DNA of 64,000 nucleotides from an uncultured Lachnospiraceae bacterium (GTDB lineage Bacteria > Bacillota > Clostridia > Lachnospirales > Lachnospiraceae): contig CAJTLB010000011.1 of assembly GCA_910577045.1 (NCBI GenBank), positions 11,567-75,566 of the forward strand. The letters are read 5' to 3'. Position 1 is the first letter of the stretch. Each line of letters starts with the position of its first letter. Below the pieces are notes generated by a model that worked only from the letters and a program-made list of their open reading frames with translations, was not told the origin of the DNA and made no database searches. Shown piece after piece: positions 15,668 through 23,328 of the stretch. Position numbers and translations under genes: made by a program.

Positions 15668-16642
15668 ATGTGTACAGCAGCTACTTATAAAACAAAGGAT
15701 TTTTATTTTGGGCGTACTTTAGATTATGATTTTTCCTATGGGGAGGAAATAGCAATTACTCCTAGGAATTATTGTTTTACCTTTCGGAATATGGGAAGGA
15801 TGCGGCAGCATTATGCTATGGTTGGCATAGCACATATAGAAGGGGATTATCCGTTATATTATGATGCAATAAATGAAAAGGGGCTTGGAATGGCAGGACT
15901 AAATTTTGTGGGGAATGCAAAATATAAAGAAATAATGCAAAGGAAAGATAATATAGCAACTTTTGAATTTATCCCATGGATCCTTGGGCAGTGTGCTACT
16001 GTGCAAGAGGCCAAGGTATTGTTAAATAGGATAAACTTAACAAAGATACCATTTAATAGCCAATTGCCAGTGGCACAGCTTCACTGGATTATTGCAGATA
16101 AAGAAGAAGCGATTACAGTAGAATCTGTAGAATCAGGATTAAAGGTTTACCATAACCCGGTAGGGATATTAACAAATAATCCACCATTTGATTATCAAAT
16201 GTGCCAATTAAACAATTATAAAGCATTATCCGTAAAAGAACCAGAAAACCAATTTTCTGCCAAGTTAGATTTACCGGGATATGGCCGTGGCATGGGGACA
16301 ATTGGGCTTCCAGGAGGATTGGATTCAGAGTCCCGTTTTGTGCGGGCAGCGTTTGTAAAAATGAATTCTATTTCTGGGGATTCTGAGTTGGAAAGTATTA
16401 GCCAATTTTTCCATATTTTAGGCTCTGTGGATCAACAAAGAGGCTGTTGCGAGATAAGTGATGGAAAGTATGAAATTACTATTTATACTTCATGCTGTAA
16501 TGCAGATAAAGGGATTTATTACTATATCACGTATGGGAACCGTCAAATAACAGCGGTTGACATGCACAGGGAAGATTTAGATGGAAACGAGTTAAAAAGG
16601 TTTGCACTGATAAAAGAGGAAAAGATCCAGTGGCAAAATTAA
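15668..16642 (+). CDS. bsh: Choloylglycine hydrolase (bile salt hydrolase)
   Basis: This Ntn-fold enzyme cleaves glycine or taurine from conjugated bile salts (penicillin V acylase is the alternative activity). The nucleophile Cys2 follows the initiator Met, and FGRTLDYD supplies Arg16 and Asp19/Asp21. Asn79 is in MAGLNF, ILTNNPPFDYQ supplies the oxyanion Asn (170/171), and Arg223 lies in ESRFVRAAF. The 324-residue length is standard. These residues and the LNF/TNNP context favour bile salt hydrolase over penicillin V acylase. AGGAGG lies 7 bases before the start. It indicates an intestinal habitat. Confidence 0.92.
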   Translation: MCTAATYKTKDFYFGRTLDYDFSYGEEIAITPRNYCFTFRNMGRMRQHYAMVGIAHIEGDYPLYYDAINEKGLGMAGLNFVGNAKYKEIMQRKDNIATFEFIPWILGQCATVQEAKVLLNRINLTKIPFNSQLPVAQLHWIIADKEEAITVESVESGLKVYHNPVGILTNNPPFDYQMCQLNNYKALSVKEPENQFSAKLDLPGYGRGMGTIGLPGGLDSESRFVRAAFVKMNSISGDSELESISQFFHILGSVDQQRGCCEISDGKYEITIYTSCCNADKGIYYYITYGNRQITAVDMHREDLDGNELKRFALIKEEKIQWQN

Positions 16643-16644
16643 GT

Positions 16645-16673
16645 TTGCGTCATAAAAGATTCAATGTTATAAT
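16645..16673 (+). promoter_or_regulatory. Sigma-A promoter for the maf operon
   Basis: TTGCGT (16645-16650) and TATAAT (16668-16673) have a 17-bp spacer. The -35 box begins just after the bsh stop, 42 bp before maf. Confidence 0.75.
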
Positions 16674-16714
16674 GGGGAAGGATAGAAAAGATACAAATAG
16701 TTGAGGAATGAGGA

Positions 16715-17311
16715 ATGGACGTTATTTTAGCAAGTGCATCGCCCCGCAGGAAGGAACTACTATCAGGGTTGTGTCCTTCCTTTGTCTGTATTCCAGCAAA
16801 GGGAGAGGAAAAGCCGTTAAAAAGTTTGCCACAGGATGTAGTCTGTGAGTTGTCAAAACAAAAGGCTTTGGATGTGGAACAGCAGGTACGGTTAGGCGAT
16901 ACAAGGAAAGAAAAAGAGTATTTAATTATTGGGTCAGATACTATAGTGGCATATAATGGGAAAATTATGGGAAAGCCAGCAAATAAGGAAGAGGCGTATT
17001 ATATGCTGTCAACCCTACAAAACCATACACATAAAGTGTATACAGGAGTGACCTTCCTTATAGAACAAGGAACAAGGATAGAGGATACCTTTTATGAAGA
17101 AGCAGATGTTACTATGTATCCAATGACGGAAAAGCAGATTAGGGACTATATTGCCACTGGGGAACCGATGGACAAAGCTGGCGCATATGCGATACAAGGA
17201 AAATGTGCCGTATATATAAAAAGAGTAGAAGGGGAATATAATACAGTGGTTGGGTTCCCAATAGCCAGGATTTATCAGGAGTTACTTAAGAAAGGGATTA
17301 TATTATGCTAA
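16715..17311 (+). CDS. maf: Maf-family nucleoside triphosphate pyrophosphatase
   Basis: It hydrolyses non-canonical or pyrimidine NTPs to the monophosphate and pyrophosphate; family members are also tied to septum inhibition. The phosphate-binding start ILASASPRRKELL (residues 4-16) is followed by GSDTIVAYNGKIMGKP with the catalytic Asp, and by GEPMDKAGAYAIQGK. At 198 residues it is of standard length. Arg in SPRRKELL and Lys/Gln in the later motif suggest the dTTP/UTP type, though that subdivision is not certain by eye. It overlaps the next gene by 7 bp. Confidence 0.92.
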   Translation: MDVILASASPRRKELLSGLCPSFVCIPAKGEEKPLKSLPQDVVCELSKQKALDVEQQVRLGDTRKEKEYLIIGSDTIVAYNGKIMGKPANKEEAYYMLSTLQNHTHKVYTGVTFLIEQGTRIEDTFYEEADVTMYPMTEKQIRDYIATGEPMDKAGAYAIQGKCAVYIKRVEGEYNTVVGFPIARIYQELLKKGIILC

Positions 17312-18090
17312 AGATGGTAGCCAGTGACCTAGATGGGACATTATTGCAGAATGGGGCACAAAGCCTAACAGAAAGGGCAAAAAAGCAGATCCATTGCCTG
17401 CAAGGGCATGGGATTATCTTTGTAGCAGCAAGCGGCAGGCAATATCCAAATTTAATAAGGCTGTTTGGCGAATTGTCTAAGGATATGGCATTTATTTGTG
17501 AAAATGGTGCTTATACTATATGCCAAGGGAGGGAAGTTTCTCAAGTTAGCATGGATCGTTCTCTTGGAATTGAGATTTTAAAAGAGATTGACAGAACAGA
17601 TGGCTGTGAAATATTGCTTTCAGGGAAACAAACTTCCTATCTTCAGCCAAAAACAGAAGAGTATGTATATCGTATGAAAAGCATTGTAAAAAATAATGTT
17701 ACCATTGTAGAAGATATTACGAAGGTAGAGGAACCTTTTTTAAAGATTTCCGTGTATTGCAAAGAGGGGATTGAAAAGGTAGCCAAACATTTTACAGAAT
17801 GTTTTGGCAGTAGGGCAAAGGCTACTATATCAGGGAAGCTATGGCTGGATTTTACAGATAAGAAGGTGAATAAAGGGGCAGCGCTTTTGGCGCTCCAAAA
17901 GGAGTTAGGCGTGCTTTTAGAAGAAACCATGGTATTTGGGGATAATTATAATGATTTGGAACTGTTTGGCTGTGCAAAAGAAAGTTATGTAATGGAAAGT
18001 GCTGTACCAGAAGTAAAGGCATATGCAAATTATGAGGCAGATTCTGTAGAGAATGTTTTAGATCGTTTTATTCAACAATATTACATATAG
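17305..18090 (+). CDS. Cof-type HAD-IIB family hydrolase (first of a tandem pair)
   Basis: This is a haloacid-dehalogenase-fold phosphatase, probably acting on sugar or nucleotide phosphates. Motif I is ASDLDGTLL (nucleophile Asp8 and Asp10), motif II is AASGRQY, the conserved Lys comes in the DKKVNKGAAL segment, and motif IV is VFGDNYNDLELF. The type IIB cap lies between motifs II and III. At 261 residues it is full length. It is about one third identical by eye to the next gene, indicating an old tandem duplication. Confidence 0.93.
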   Translation: MLKMVASDLDGTLLQNGAQSLTERAKKQIHCLQGHGIIFVAASGRQYPNLIRLFGELSKDMAFICENGAYTICQGREVSQVSMDRSLGIEILKEIDRTDGCEILLSGKQTSYLQPKTEEYVYRMKSIVKNNVTIVEDITKVEEPFLKISVYCKEGIEKVAKHFTECFGSRAKATISGKLWLDFTDKKVNKGAALLALQKELGVLLEETMVFGDNYNDLELFGCAKESYVMESAVPEVKAYANYEADSVENVLDRFIQQYYI

Positions 18091-18120
18091 AAAAAATAGG
18101 ATAATGGAAGGATAGGTACA

Positions 18121-18930
18121 ATGATTAAATTAATTGCGTCAGATATTGATGGGACTTTGGTCCCAGATGGATCGGATAAAATTAATCAAGAGATTTTTCC
18201 AGTAATTTTGCAGCTTAAAAAGCAAGGGATTTATTTTGTGGCAGCAAGCGGGCGGCAGTGGAAAAGTATTGAACGGCTGTTTGGGCCAATAAAAGATGAG
18301 ATTTTTTATATTGCAGAAAATGGCGCCTATGTTGGGGCAAGGGGAAGAGAATTATTTACAGTTCCAATGGCGCCTGATGTGGTAAAAGAGATTATAAAAG
18401 ATGCACGCAAAATACCAGAGTGTGATTTAATGCTTTCCGGCAAAGATATTATTTATATTGAAAGCAAGAACCAAGTTTTTATTGATTATTTAATTTTAGG
18501 CTACCATAATGAAGTAAAACAAGTAGAGGACTTGGAAGAGGTAAATGAAATTATTTTAAAGGCGTCTGTTTATCACCAAGGGTATAATGCGTTCCAAGCA
18601 GCAGGAGGCATAATAATCCCTAAATGGGGCAAAAGGCTAAAGGTGGTAACAGCCGGCAAAGAGTGGCTGGATATTATGGAACCACAGGTAAACAAAGGGG
18701 CAGCACTTTGTGAGATACAAGAAAGCCTTGGGATTTTGCCAGAAGAAACCATGGCATTTGGGGATAACTTAAATGATATGGAATTGTTAGGGCGGGCAAA
18801 GTATAGCTATGCCATTGGGAATGCTAGGGAAGAAATAAAGAAAGCAGCGAATTATCTTGCAGATACGAATGTAAAGGATGGGGTATTAAAGGTAATGCGT
18901 ACATTGCTAGAAAAGAATGGAATACAATAG
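18121..18930 (+). CDS. Cof-type HAD-IIB family hydrolase (second of a tandem pair)
   Basis: This is a second HAD phosphatase of 269 residues. Motif I is ASDIDGTLVPDG, motif II is AASGRQWKSI, the Lys segment is EPQVNKGAALCEI, and motif IV is AFGDNLNDMELL. The cap includes CDLMLSGKDIIYIES, mirroring CEILLSGKQTSYLQP of the upstream copy. The two differ enough in the cap that substrates probably differ. GGATAGGT lies just before the ATG. Confidence 0.93.
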   Translation: MIKLIASDIDGTLVPDGSDKINQEIFPVILQLKKQGIYFVAASGRQWKSIERLFGPIKDEIFYIAENGAYVGARGRELFTVPMAPDVVKEIIKDARKIPECDLMLSGKDIIYIESKNQVFIDYLILGYHNEVKQVEDLEEVNEIILKASVYHQGYNAFQAAGGIIIPKWGKRLKVVTAGKEWLDIMEPQVNKGAALCEIQESLGILPEETMAFGDNLNDMELLGRAKYSYAIGNAREEIKKAANYLADTNVKDGVLKVMRTLLEKNGIQ

Positions 18931-18942
18931 GAGGCGGGAAGA

Positions 18943-19206
18943 ATGGATGGATATGAACAAGAATGTGCAGAGGTGTTTTTAAAAGAACAGGAAAAATTGT
19001 TAGGTGAAGTGGTATTGGAAACAATAGAAGAGGCAGAAGACTTTTTGGAAGAGTGTTTTGCCACAGTATTAGGCTCTGTAGAAGAGATTAGGGAATATTT
19101 TGATGAAAATGGCATGGATGTCCATGGAATGAGTGAGGAAGAAATACTAGAGTCGGCAGAGGTATTTGAACTGCCAAGCGGAAAATATATGGTAGTAGAA
19201 GCATAG
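18943..19206 (+). CDS. Small acidic protein of unknown function
   Basis: This 87-residue protein is strongly acidic (about a quarter Glu), is predicted mostly helical, and has one Cys near each of residues 8 and 44. The C-terminal part reads DVHGMSEEEILESAEVFELP, then a GKYMVVEA end. No family was recognised. An AGGAGG-like site precedes the ATG, and it lies 12 bp after the second HAD gene and 25 bp before the PrsA-like gene, so it is part of that operon. A real gene is likely because of spacing, ribosome site and codon use. Confidence 0.75.
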   Translation: MDGYEQECAEVFLKEQEKLLGEVVLETIEEAEDFLEECFATVLGSVEEIREYFDENGMDVHGMSEEEILESAEVFELPSGKYMVVEA

Positions 19207-19231
19207 GATAAATGGAAAGGAACCGGGCAGT

Positions 19232-20275
19232 ATGCAGCGGATAAGCAAGTGGTTAAGGGGGATACTGGCGGGAGTTATTCTGGTGTTTGGCATAACTGGG
19301 TGTACAAGGGAAGTAATGTCAAGGGAAATTGTGTTTACAACAGGCTTAACAAGTAGTGAAGTATTTAAAATAGGCGGGCTTCCTTGTACAGTAGGAGAGG
19401 CAAAGCTTTTATTGGTTAATGTGAAAAACCAGTATGAAGCAGCTTTTGGAGAAGAGATTTGGGAACAGGAAATTGAAGGGAAGGCTTTTCAAATATATGT
19501 AAAAGATATTGTGAAAAACCAGCTTGCACAGTTAAAATGTATGGTGCTTTTGGCGGAAGAGAAAGGAATTTCTCTTACAGCGGAGGAAGAGGAATTAGTA
19601 AAAAGTGCAGCAGAAATTTATAATAGGGGCTTGGATAGTAAAGAAAAGGAATTGCTTGGCATAAGCATAGAAGAAATCCAGGAAGTATATAGAAATCTTG
19701 CAATAGCTGAAAAGCTCTACCAAAGTTTGACCCAAGATGTAGAAGAGGAAATTAGTGATGCAGAGGCAAAAGTTATTGTAATATGGCATATTTATAAAGA
19801 TTGCACAGGGATGACTGAAAATGAGAAAATGGAAAAAAAGAGAGAACTTTTGGGGCTGCAAGACCAGCTTTTAACACAAGGGGCAGATTTTGCATTTTTA
19901 GCAGAAGAATATAGTGATGATAAGCGGCTGGAGTATTCGTTTGGACGGGGCGAAATGGAAAAAAGCCTGGAGGAAGCCGCATTTTCCCTAGCAACTGGCG
20001 AGGTTAGCAGTATTGTAGAAACTAAGAATGGCTACCATATTATAAAGTGTATTGATGATTATAATGAGGAAAAAACAGGGCTTAATAAAATAGAACTTTT
20101 AAAAAAGCGGAAACAAGAAGCTTTTGATAAAGAATATGCCGTTTTTATAAAAGAGCTGTTATCAGAATTTAATGAAAATGCGTGGGAAGATATTACGTTT
20201 ACAGAATTAGAAGGAATTGATAATAAAAATTTATATGAAGTATATGAAAGTGTAATGGCAGAAAGGAAAAGGTGA
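19232..20275 (+). CDS. Lipoprotein peptidyl-prolyl isomerase, PrsA/SurA-like
   Basis: This is an exported foldase anchored by a lipid. The signal peptide ends in the lipobox FGITGC (Cys24). An N-terminal SurA/PrsA-like helical domain follows (about residues 50-165), then a parvulin-type rotamase domain (about 175-275) containing FAFLAEEYSDD, the SFGRGEM loop, and VETKNGYHIIKCID. A helical C-terminus closes the protein. In Firmicutes such proteins assist folding of secreted enzymes on the outer face of the membrane. The stop overlaps the galT start region. Confidence 0.88.
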   Translation: MQRISKWLRGILAGVILVFGITGCTREVMSREIVFTTGLTSSEVFKIGGLPCTVGEAKLLLVNVKNQYEAAFGEEIWEQEIEGKAFQIYVKDIVKNQLAQLKCMVLLAEEKGISLTAEEEELVKSAAEIYNRGLDSKEKELLGISIEEIQEVYRNLAIAEKLYQSLTQDVEEEISDAEAKVIVIWHIYKDCTGMTENEKMEKKRELLGLQDQLLTQGADFAFLAEEYSDDKRLEYSFGRGEMEKSLEEAAFSLATGEVSSIVETKNGYHIIKCIDDYNEEKTGLNKIELLKKRKQEAFDKEYAVFIKELLSEFNENAWEDITFTELEGIDNKNLYEVYESVMAERKR

Positions 20276-20280
20276 ACAAA

Positions 20281-21777
20281 ATGGTAGACAGAGAGATTAA
20301 AAAACTGGTATCTTATGGGCTAGAAAGAGGGCTGATAGAAAAGGAAGATGCAATCTATGCGGCAAACCGTATTCTTTCAGTATTACATATGGACAGTTAT
20401 CAAGAACCAGAGGAAGAATTCGGGCAGATCGAATTAGAAGCCGTATTAAATAATCTTCTTGATTGTGCATTAGAGACTGGGGCATTAGAAGAGGACAGCA
20501 TTGGCTATAGGGATTTGCTTGATACAAAATTAATGGCGTGCCTTATGCCAAGGCCATCAGAAGTAATACATAAGTTTTGGGAAAAGTACCAGGTTTCGCC
20601 ACAAAATGCAACAGAGTATTTTTATAAATTAAGCCAAGACAGTGATTATATCCGCCGTTACAGAATTAAAAAAGATATGAAATGGGTAGTGGATACAGAG
20701 TATGGGCCGTTAGATATTACAATTAATCTTTCTAAGCCAGAAAAAGACCCAAAGGCGATTGCAGCAGCAAAATTAGCAAAACAAAGTAGTTATCCAAAAT
20801 GCTTATTATGCAAAGAAAATGAAGGATATTCAGGCAGGCTGAACCATCCAGCCAGGGATAACCATAGGATTATCCCTATTACAATAAATGGGCAAGGCTG
20901 GGGGTTCCAGTATTCTCCTTATGTATATTATAATGAACATTGTATTGTATTTAATGGGGAACATATCCCTATGAAAGTGGACAAGGCTACTTTTGTAAAA
21001 TTATTTGATTTTATTAAATTGTTTCCACACTATTTCCTTGGCTCCAATGCAGATTTGCCAATAGTAGGAGGTTCTATTTTAACTCATGACCATTTCCAAG
21101 GCGGGAATTATACATTTGCTATGGCAAAAGCACCAATGGAGCAATATATTACCATTCCAGGCTTTGAAGATGTAGAGGCAGGGATTGTGAAATGGCCTTT
21201 ATCTGTAATACGTACTCGCTCAAAGGATGAAAAGAGGTTAATTGAATTAGGGGAAAAGATTTTAAATAAATGGCGTAATTATACAGATAAAGAGGCTTAT
21301 ATTTTTGCTGAGACAAATGGGGAACCACATAATACCATTACTCCAATTGCCAGGAAAGTAGGGGAAGTATACGAATTGGATTTAACTCTCCGTAATAATA
21401 TTACTACAGAAGAATGTCCATTAGGGCTGTACCATCCACATAATGAGTTACACCATATTAAAAAAGAAAATATAGGGTTAATAGAAGTAATGGGGCTTGC
21501 AGTGCTTCCTTCTAGGCTAAAAGAGGAAATGGCATTATTAAAGGAATATATATTAGGCGGGAAGGATATCCGTGCGAATGAGAAAATTGCAAAACATGCA
21601 GACTGGGTAGAAGAATTTAAAGGGGATTATGTTTCTATAACAGAAGAGAATGTAGAGGGTATTTTAAAACAGGAAATTGGTAAGGTATTTAAAAAAGTGC
21701 TGGAAGATGCAGGAGTGTTTAAATGCACAGAAGAAGGGAGAAAGGCATTTGGGAGGTTTGTGGAGGTGCTAAAATAG
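20281..21777 (+). CDS. galT: UDP-glucose--hexose-1-phosphate uridylyltransferase (Firmicute type)
   Basis: This Leloir-pathway enzyme exchanges UMP between UDP-glucose and galactose-1-phosphate. At about 498 residues it belongs to the long GalT class of Gram-positive bacteria. The characteristic SILTHDHFQGG segment lies in the middle (near residue 270), and KCLLCKENEGYSGRLNHPARDNHR is also typical. The ATG at 20281 is preferred because AAAGGTGA lies upstream at a usable distance; a GTG at 20272 overlapping the previous stop is the alternative. No galK or galE is adjacent. It would help use galactose released by the GH27 enzyme, an inference. Confidence 0.95.
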   Translation: MVDREIKKLVSYGLERGLIEKEDAIYAANRILSVLHMDSYQEPEEEFGQIELEAVLNNLLDCALETGALEEDSIGYRDLLDTKLMACLMPRPSEVIHKFWEKYQVSPQNATEYFYKLSQDSDYIRRYRIKKDMKWVVDTEYGPLDITINLSKPEKDPKAIAAAKLAKQSSYPKCLLCKENEGYSGRLNHPARDNHRIIPITINGQGWGFQYSPYVYYNEHCIVFNGEHIPMKVDKATFVKLFDFIKLFPHYFLGSNADLPIVGGSILTHDHFQGGNYTFAMAKAPMEQYITIPGFEDVEAGIVKWPLSVIRTRSKDEKRLIELGEKILNKWRNYTDKEAYIFAETNGEPHNTITPIARKVGEVYELDLTLRNNITTEECPLGLYHPHNELHHIKKENIGLIEVMGLAVLPSRLKEEMALLKEYILGGKDIRANEKIAKHADWVEEFKGDYVSITEENVEGILKQEIGKVFKKVLEDAGVFKCTEEGRKAFGRFVEVLK

Positions 21778-21785
21778 AAGGGGAC

Positions 21786-21825
21786 GCCGCTGGCTTTTAT
21801 AGGCTGCCAGCGGCTGGTGGTTTGT
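21786..21825 (+). terminator. Hairpin after galT, probable terminator
   Basis: GCCGCTGGC (21786-21794) pairs perfectly with GCCAGCGGC (21806-21814), 9 bp downstream of the galT stop. The following bases are GT-rich rather than a clean T run, so termination may be weak. Confidence 0.6.
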
Positions 21826-21925
21826 TTGGTAAGAAGGAGAGGGGGAATGTGGGGGTGTTTGGTAAGGGAGTTTGTGGGTGGGGTGTTTGGTAAGGGGATT
21901 TGTGGGTTAGGGGGTTTGTTCGGAT
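21821..21925. repeat. GT-rich direct repeats with many G tracts
   Basis: GTGTTTGGTAAGGG recurs at 21855 and 21883 (28-bp period), with a shorter form TTTGTTTGGTAAG near 21821 and a decayed third unit running into the end of the transporter gene. The plus strand has more than six runs of three to five G, so G-quadruplex formation is possible. Confidence 0.75.
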
Positions 21926-23136
21926 TTTTTTAGGAGGAGGTATCCTATTAGGAATAGGAGGGCTAGGGCTAGGATTCCGTAGGTGGATGTGCCGAATACG
22001 AAGGCGCAAAAGGCTACGATTAGTGGGCCAAAGAAGTCGGCAAATTTTCCGAATATATCGAAAAAGCCGAAGTACTCGCTGGCTTCTTCTTTGGGGATTA
22101 GTTTTCCGTAGTAGGCGCGGGAGAGGGATTGGATTCCGCCTTGGCACATGCCTACGGCTATGGCTAGTAACCAGAATTCCCATGCTTTGTCTAATTGGTA
22201 GGCAAATAGGCAGATGGCGATGTAGCATAGGATAAAGAAGCGGATTAGTTTTAGGGAACCGAATTTTTGGGCTAGTTTTCCGCTTAGGATTGCGCATGGG
22301 AAGGCAACAATCTGTGTTACTAGGAGGGCTAGTATCATGGCAGTGCTGTCGATGCCAACTTCTCCGCCATAGGTGGTGGAAAGGGAAATAATGGTGTAGA
22401 CACCATCTATATAGCAGAAGTAGGCAATAATGAAGAATAGGATTTTCTTTTCTGATTTTAGTTTCTGGAAGGTGCTTTTAAGGCGCTTGAATACATGGGA
22501 AATGGTGTTTTTGTGGCGCTCTAGGTAGTAGGTTTGTTTTACGTTTTTTAGGAGGGGTATGGTCATTCCTACCCACCAGATGGCGGTGATTAGGAAGGAA
22601 AGCTGGGTTGCCTGTGCGGTGGACATGCCAAAGGGACAGGTGAAGATTAGGGCGATTCCAGCAATAAATGGTAAGCAGCTGCCAATATAGCCCCATGCAA
22701 ACCCATGGGAGGAAACCATGTCCATCCGTTCGTTTGTGGTAACGTCTGTTATCATGGAATCGTAAAAGACGTTGCAGGCGCTGTAGGAAAGGCGGGCAAT
22801 AACGAAGACTATTAAAAAGGTAAGCCAGTGTTGTGTAAAGGATAAGATAAATAGGGAGATAATGGAGATGCATAAGGAAATGGAAAAAATTGGTTTTTTC
22901 ATTCCTTTATAGTCTGCAACCGCGCCTAGGATTGGGGAAAGAATGGCAAGGATTAGGACGGAAATAGCTGTAACGCTTGCCCATAAGCCGGAAGTACGGG
23001 CTTCTGTAATGCCTGCCCCAGATGCAAGGGATTGGAAAAAAATTGGGATAGTAGTGGCAACTAGCATGGTAAAGGCAGAGTTCCCAACATCATATAAAAT
23101 CCAACTGATTTCTGCTTTGTTTAGTTTTTCTTTCAT
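21907..23136 (-). CDS. MFS transporter, Atg22/UMF1 type
   Basis: This is a 12-helix major-facilitator permease of 409 residues in the family of vacuolar effluxer Atg22 and bacterial UMF1 proteins. Diagnostic features are the start SWILYDVGNSAFTMLVAT, PILGAVADYKGMKKP after helix 2, NVFYDSMI, and the second-half GMCQGGIQSLSRAYYGKLIPKEEASEYFGFFDIFGKFA. The substrate is unknown. Codon use is odd for this window, with many C-ending codons and CTA for leucine in the second half, and clearly higher GC than its neighbours; transfer from elsewhere is possible. Its 3' end runs into the GT-rich repeat. Confidence 0.9.
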   Translation of the reverse strand: MKEKLNKAEISWILYDVGNSAFTMLVATTIPIFFQSLASGAGITEARTSGLWASVTAISVLILAILSPILGAVADYKGMKKPIFSISLCISIISLFILSFTQHWLTFLIVFVIARLSYSACNVFYDSMITDVTTNERMDMVSSHGFAWGYIGSCLPFIAGIALIFTCPFGMSTAQATQLSFLITAIWWVGMTIPLLKNVKQTYYLERHKNTISHVFKRLKSTFQKLKSEKKILFFIIAYFCYIDGVYTIISLSTTYGGEVGIDSTAMILALLVTQIVAFPCAILSGKLAQKFGSLKLIRFFILCYIAICLFAYQLDKAWEFWLLAIAVGMCQGGIQSLSRAYYGKLIPKEEASEYFGFFDIFGKFADFFGPLIVAFCAFVFGTSTYGILALALLFLIGYLLLKKSEQTP

Positions 23137-23328
23137 AATTGTTTACCTCATTTCAAGATTTCTTATCTATAGTATACCGAATATTAAATAGTTTGACTAT
23201 AAAAATTTTATTTTTCTTAACAGCAGAAAATGTACATAGGAATGGTTTTTTGTGTTATACTATTTTTATCCAGATGAAATTTTATCCAAATAAAAGATGT
23301 GTAAACAAACATAGAAATGAGGAGAGGC

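Noticed and set aside
21797..22297. A 166-codon minus-strand frame rich in Pro, Arg and Ser
   Set aside because: It is an alternative frame of the transporter gene extended through the GT-rich repeat; composition is an artefact of C-rich codons.
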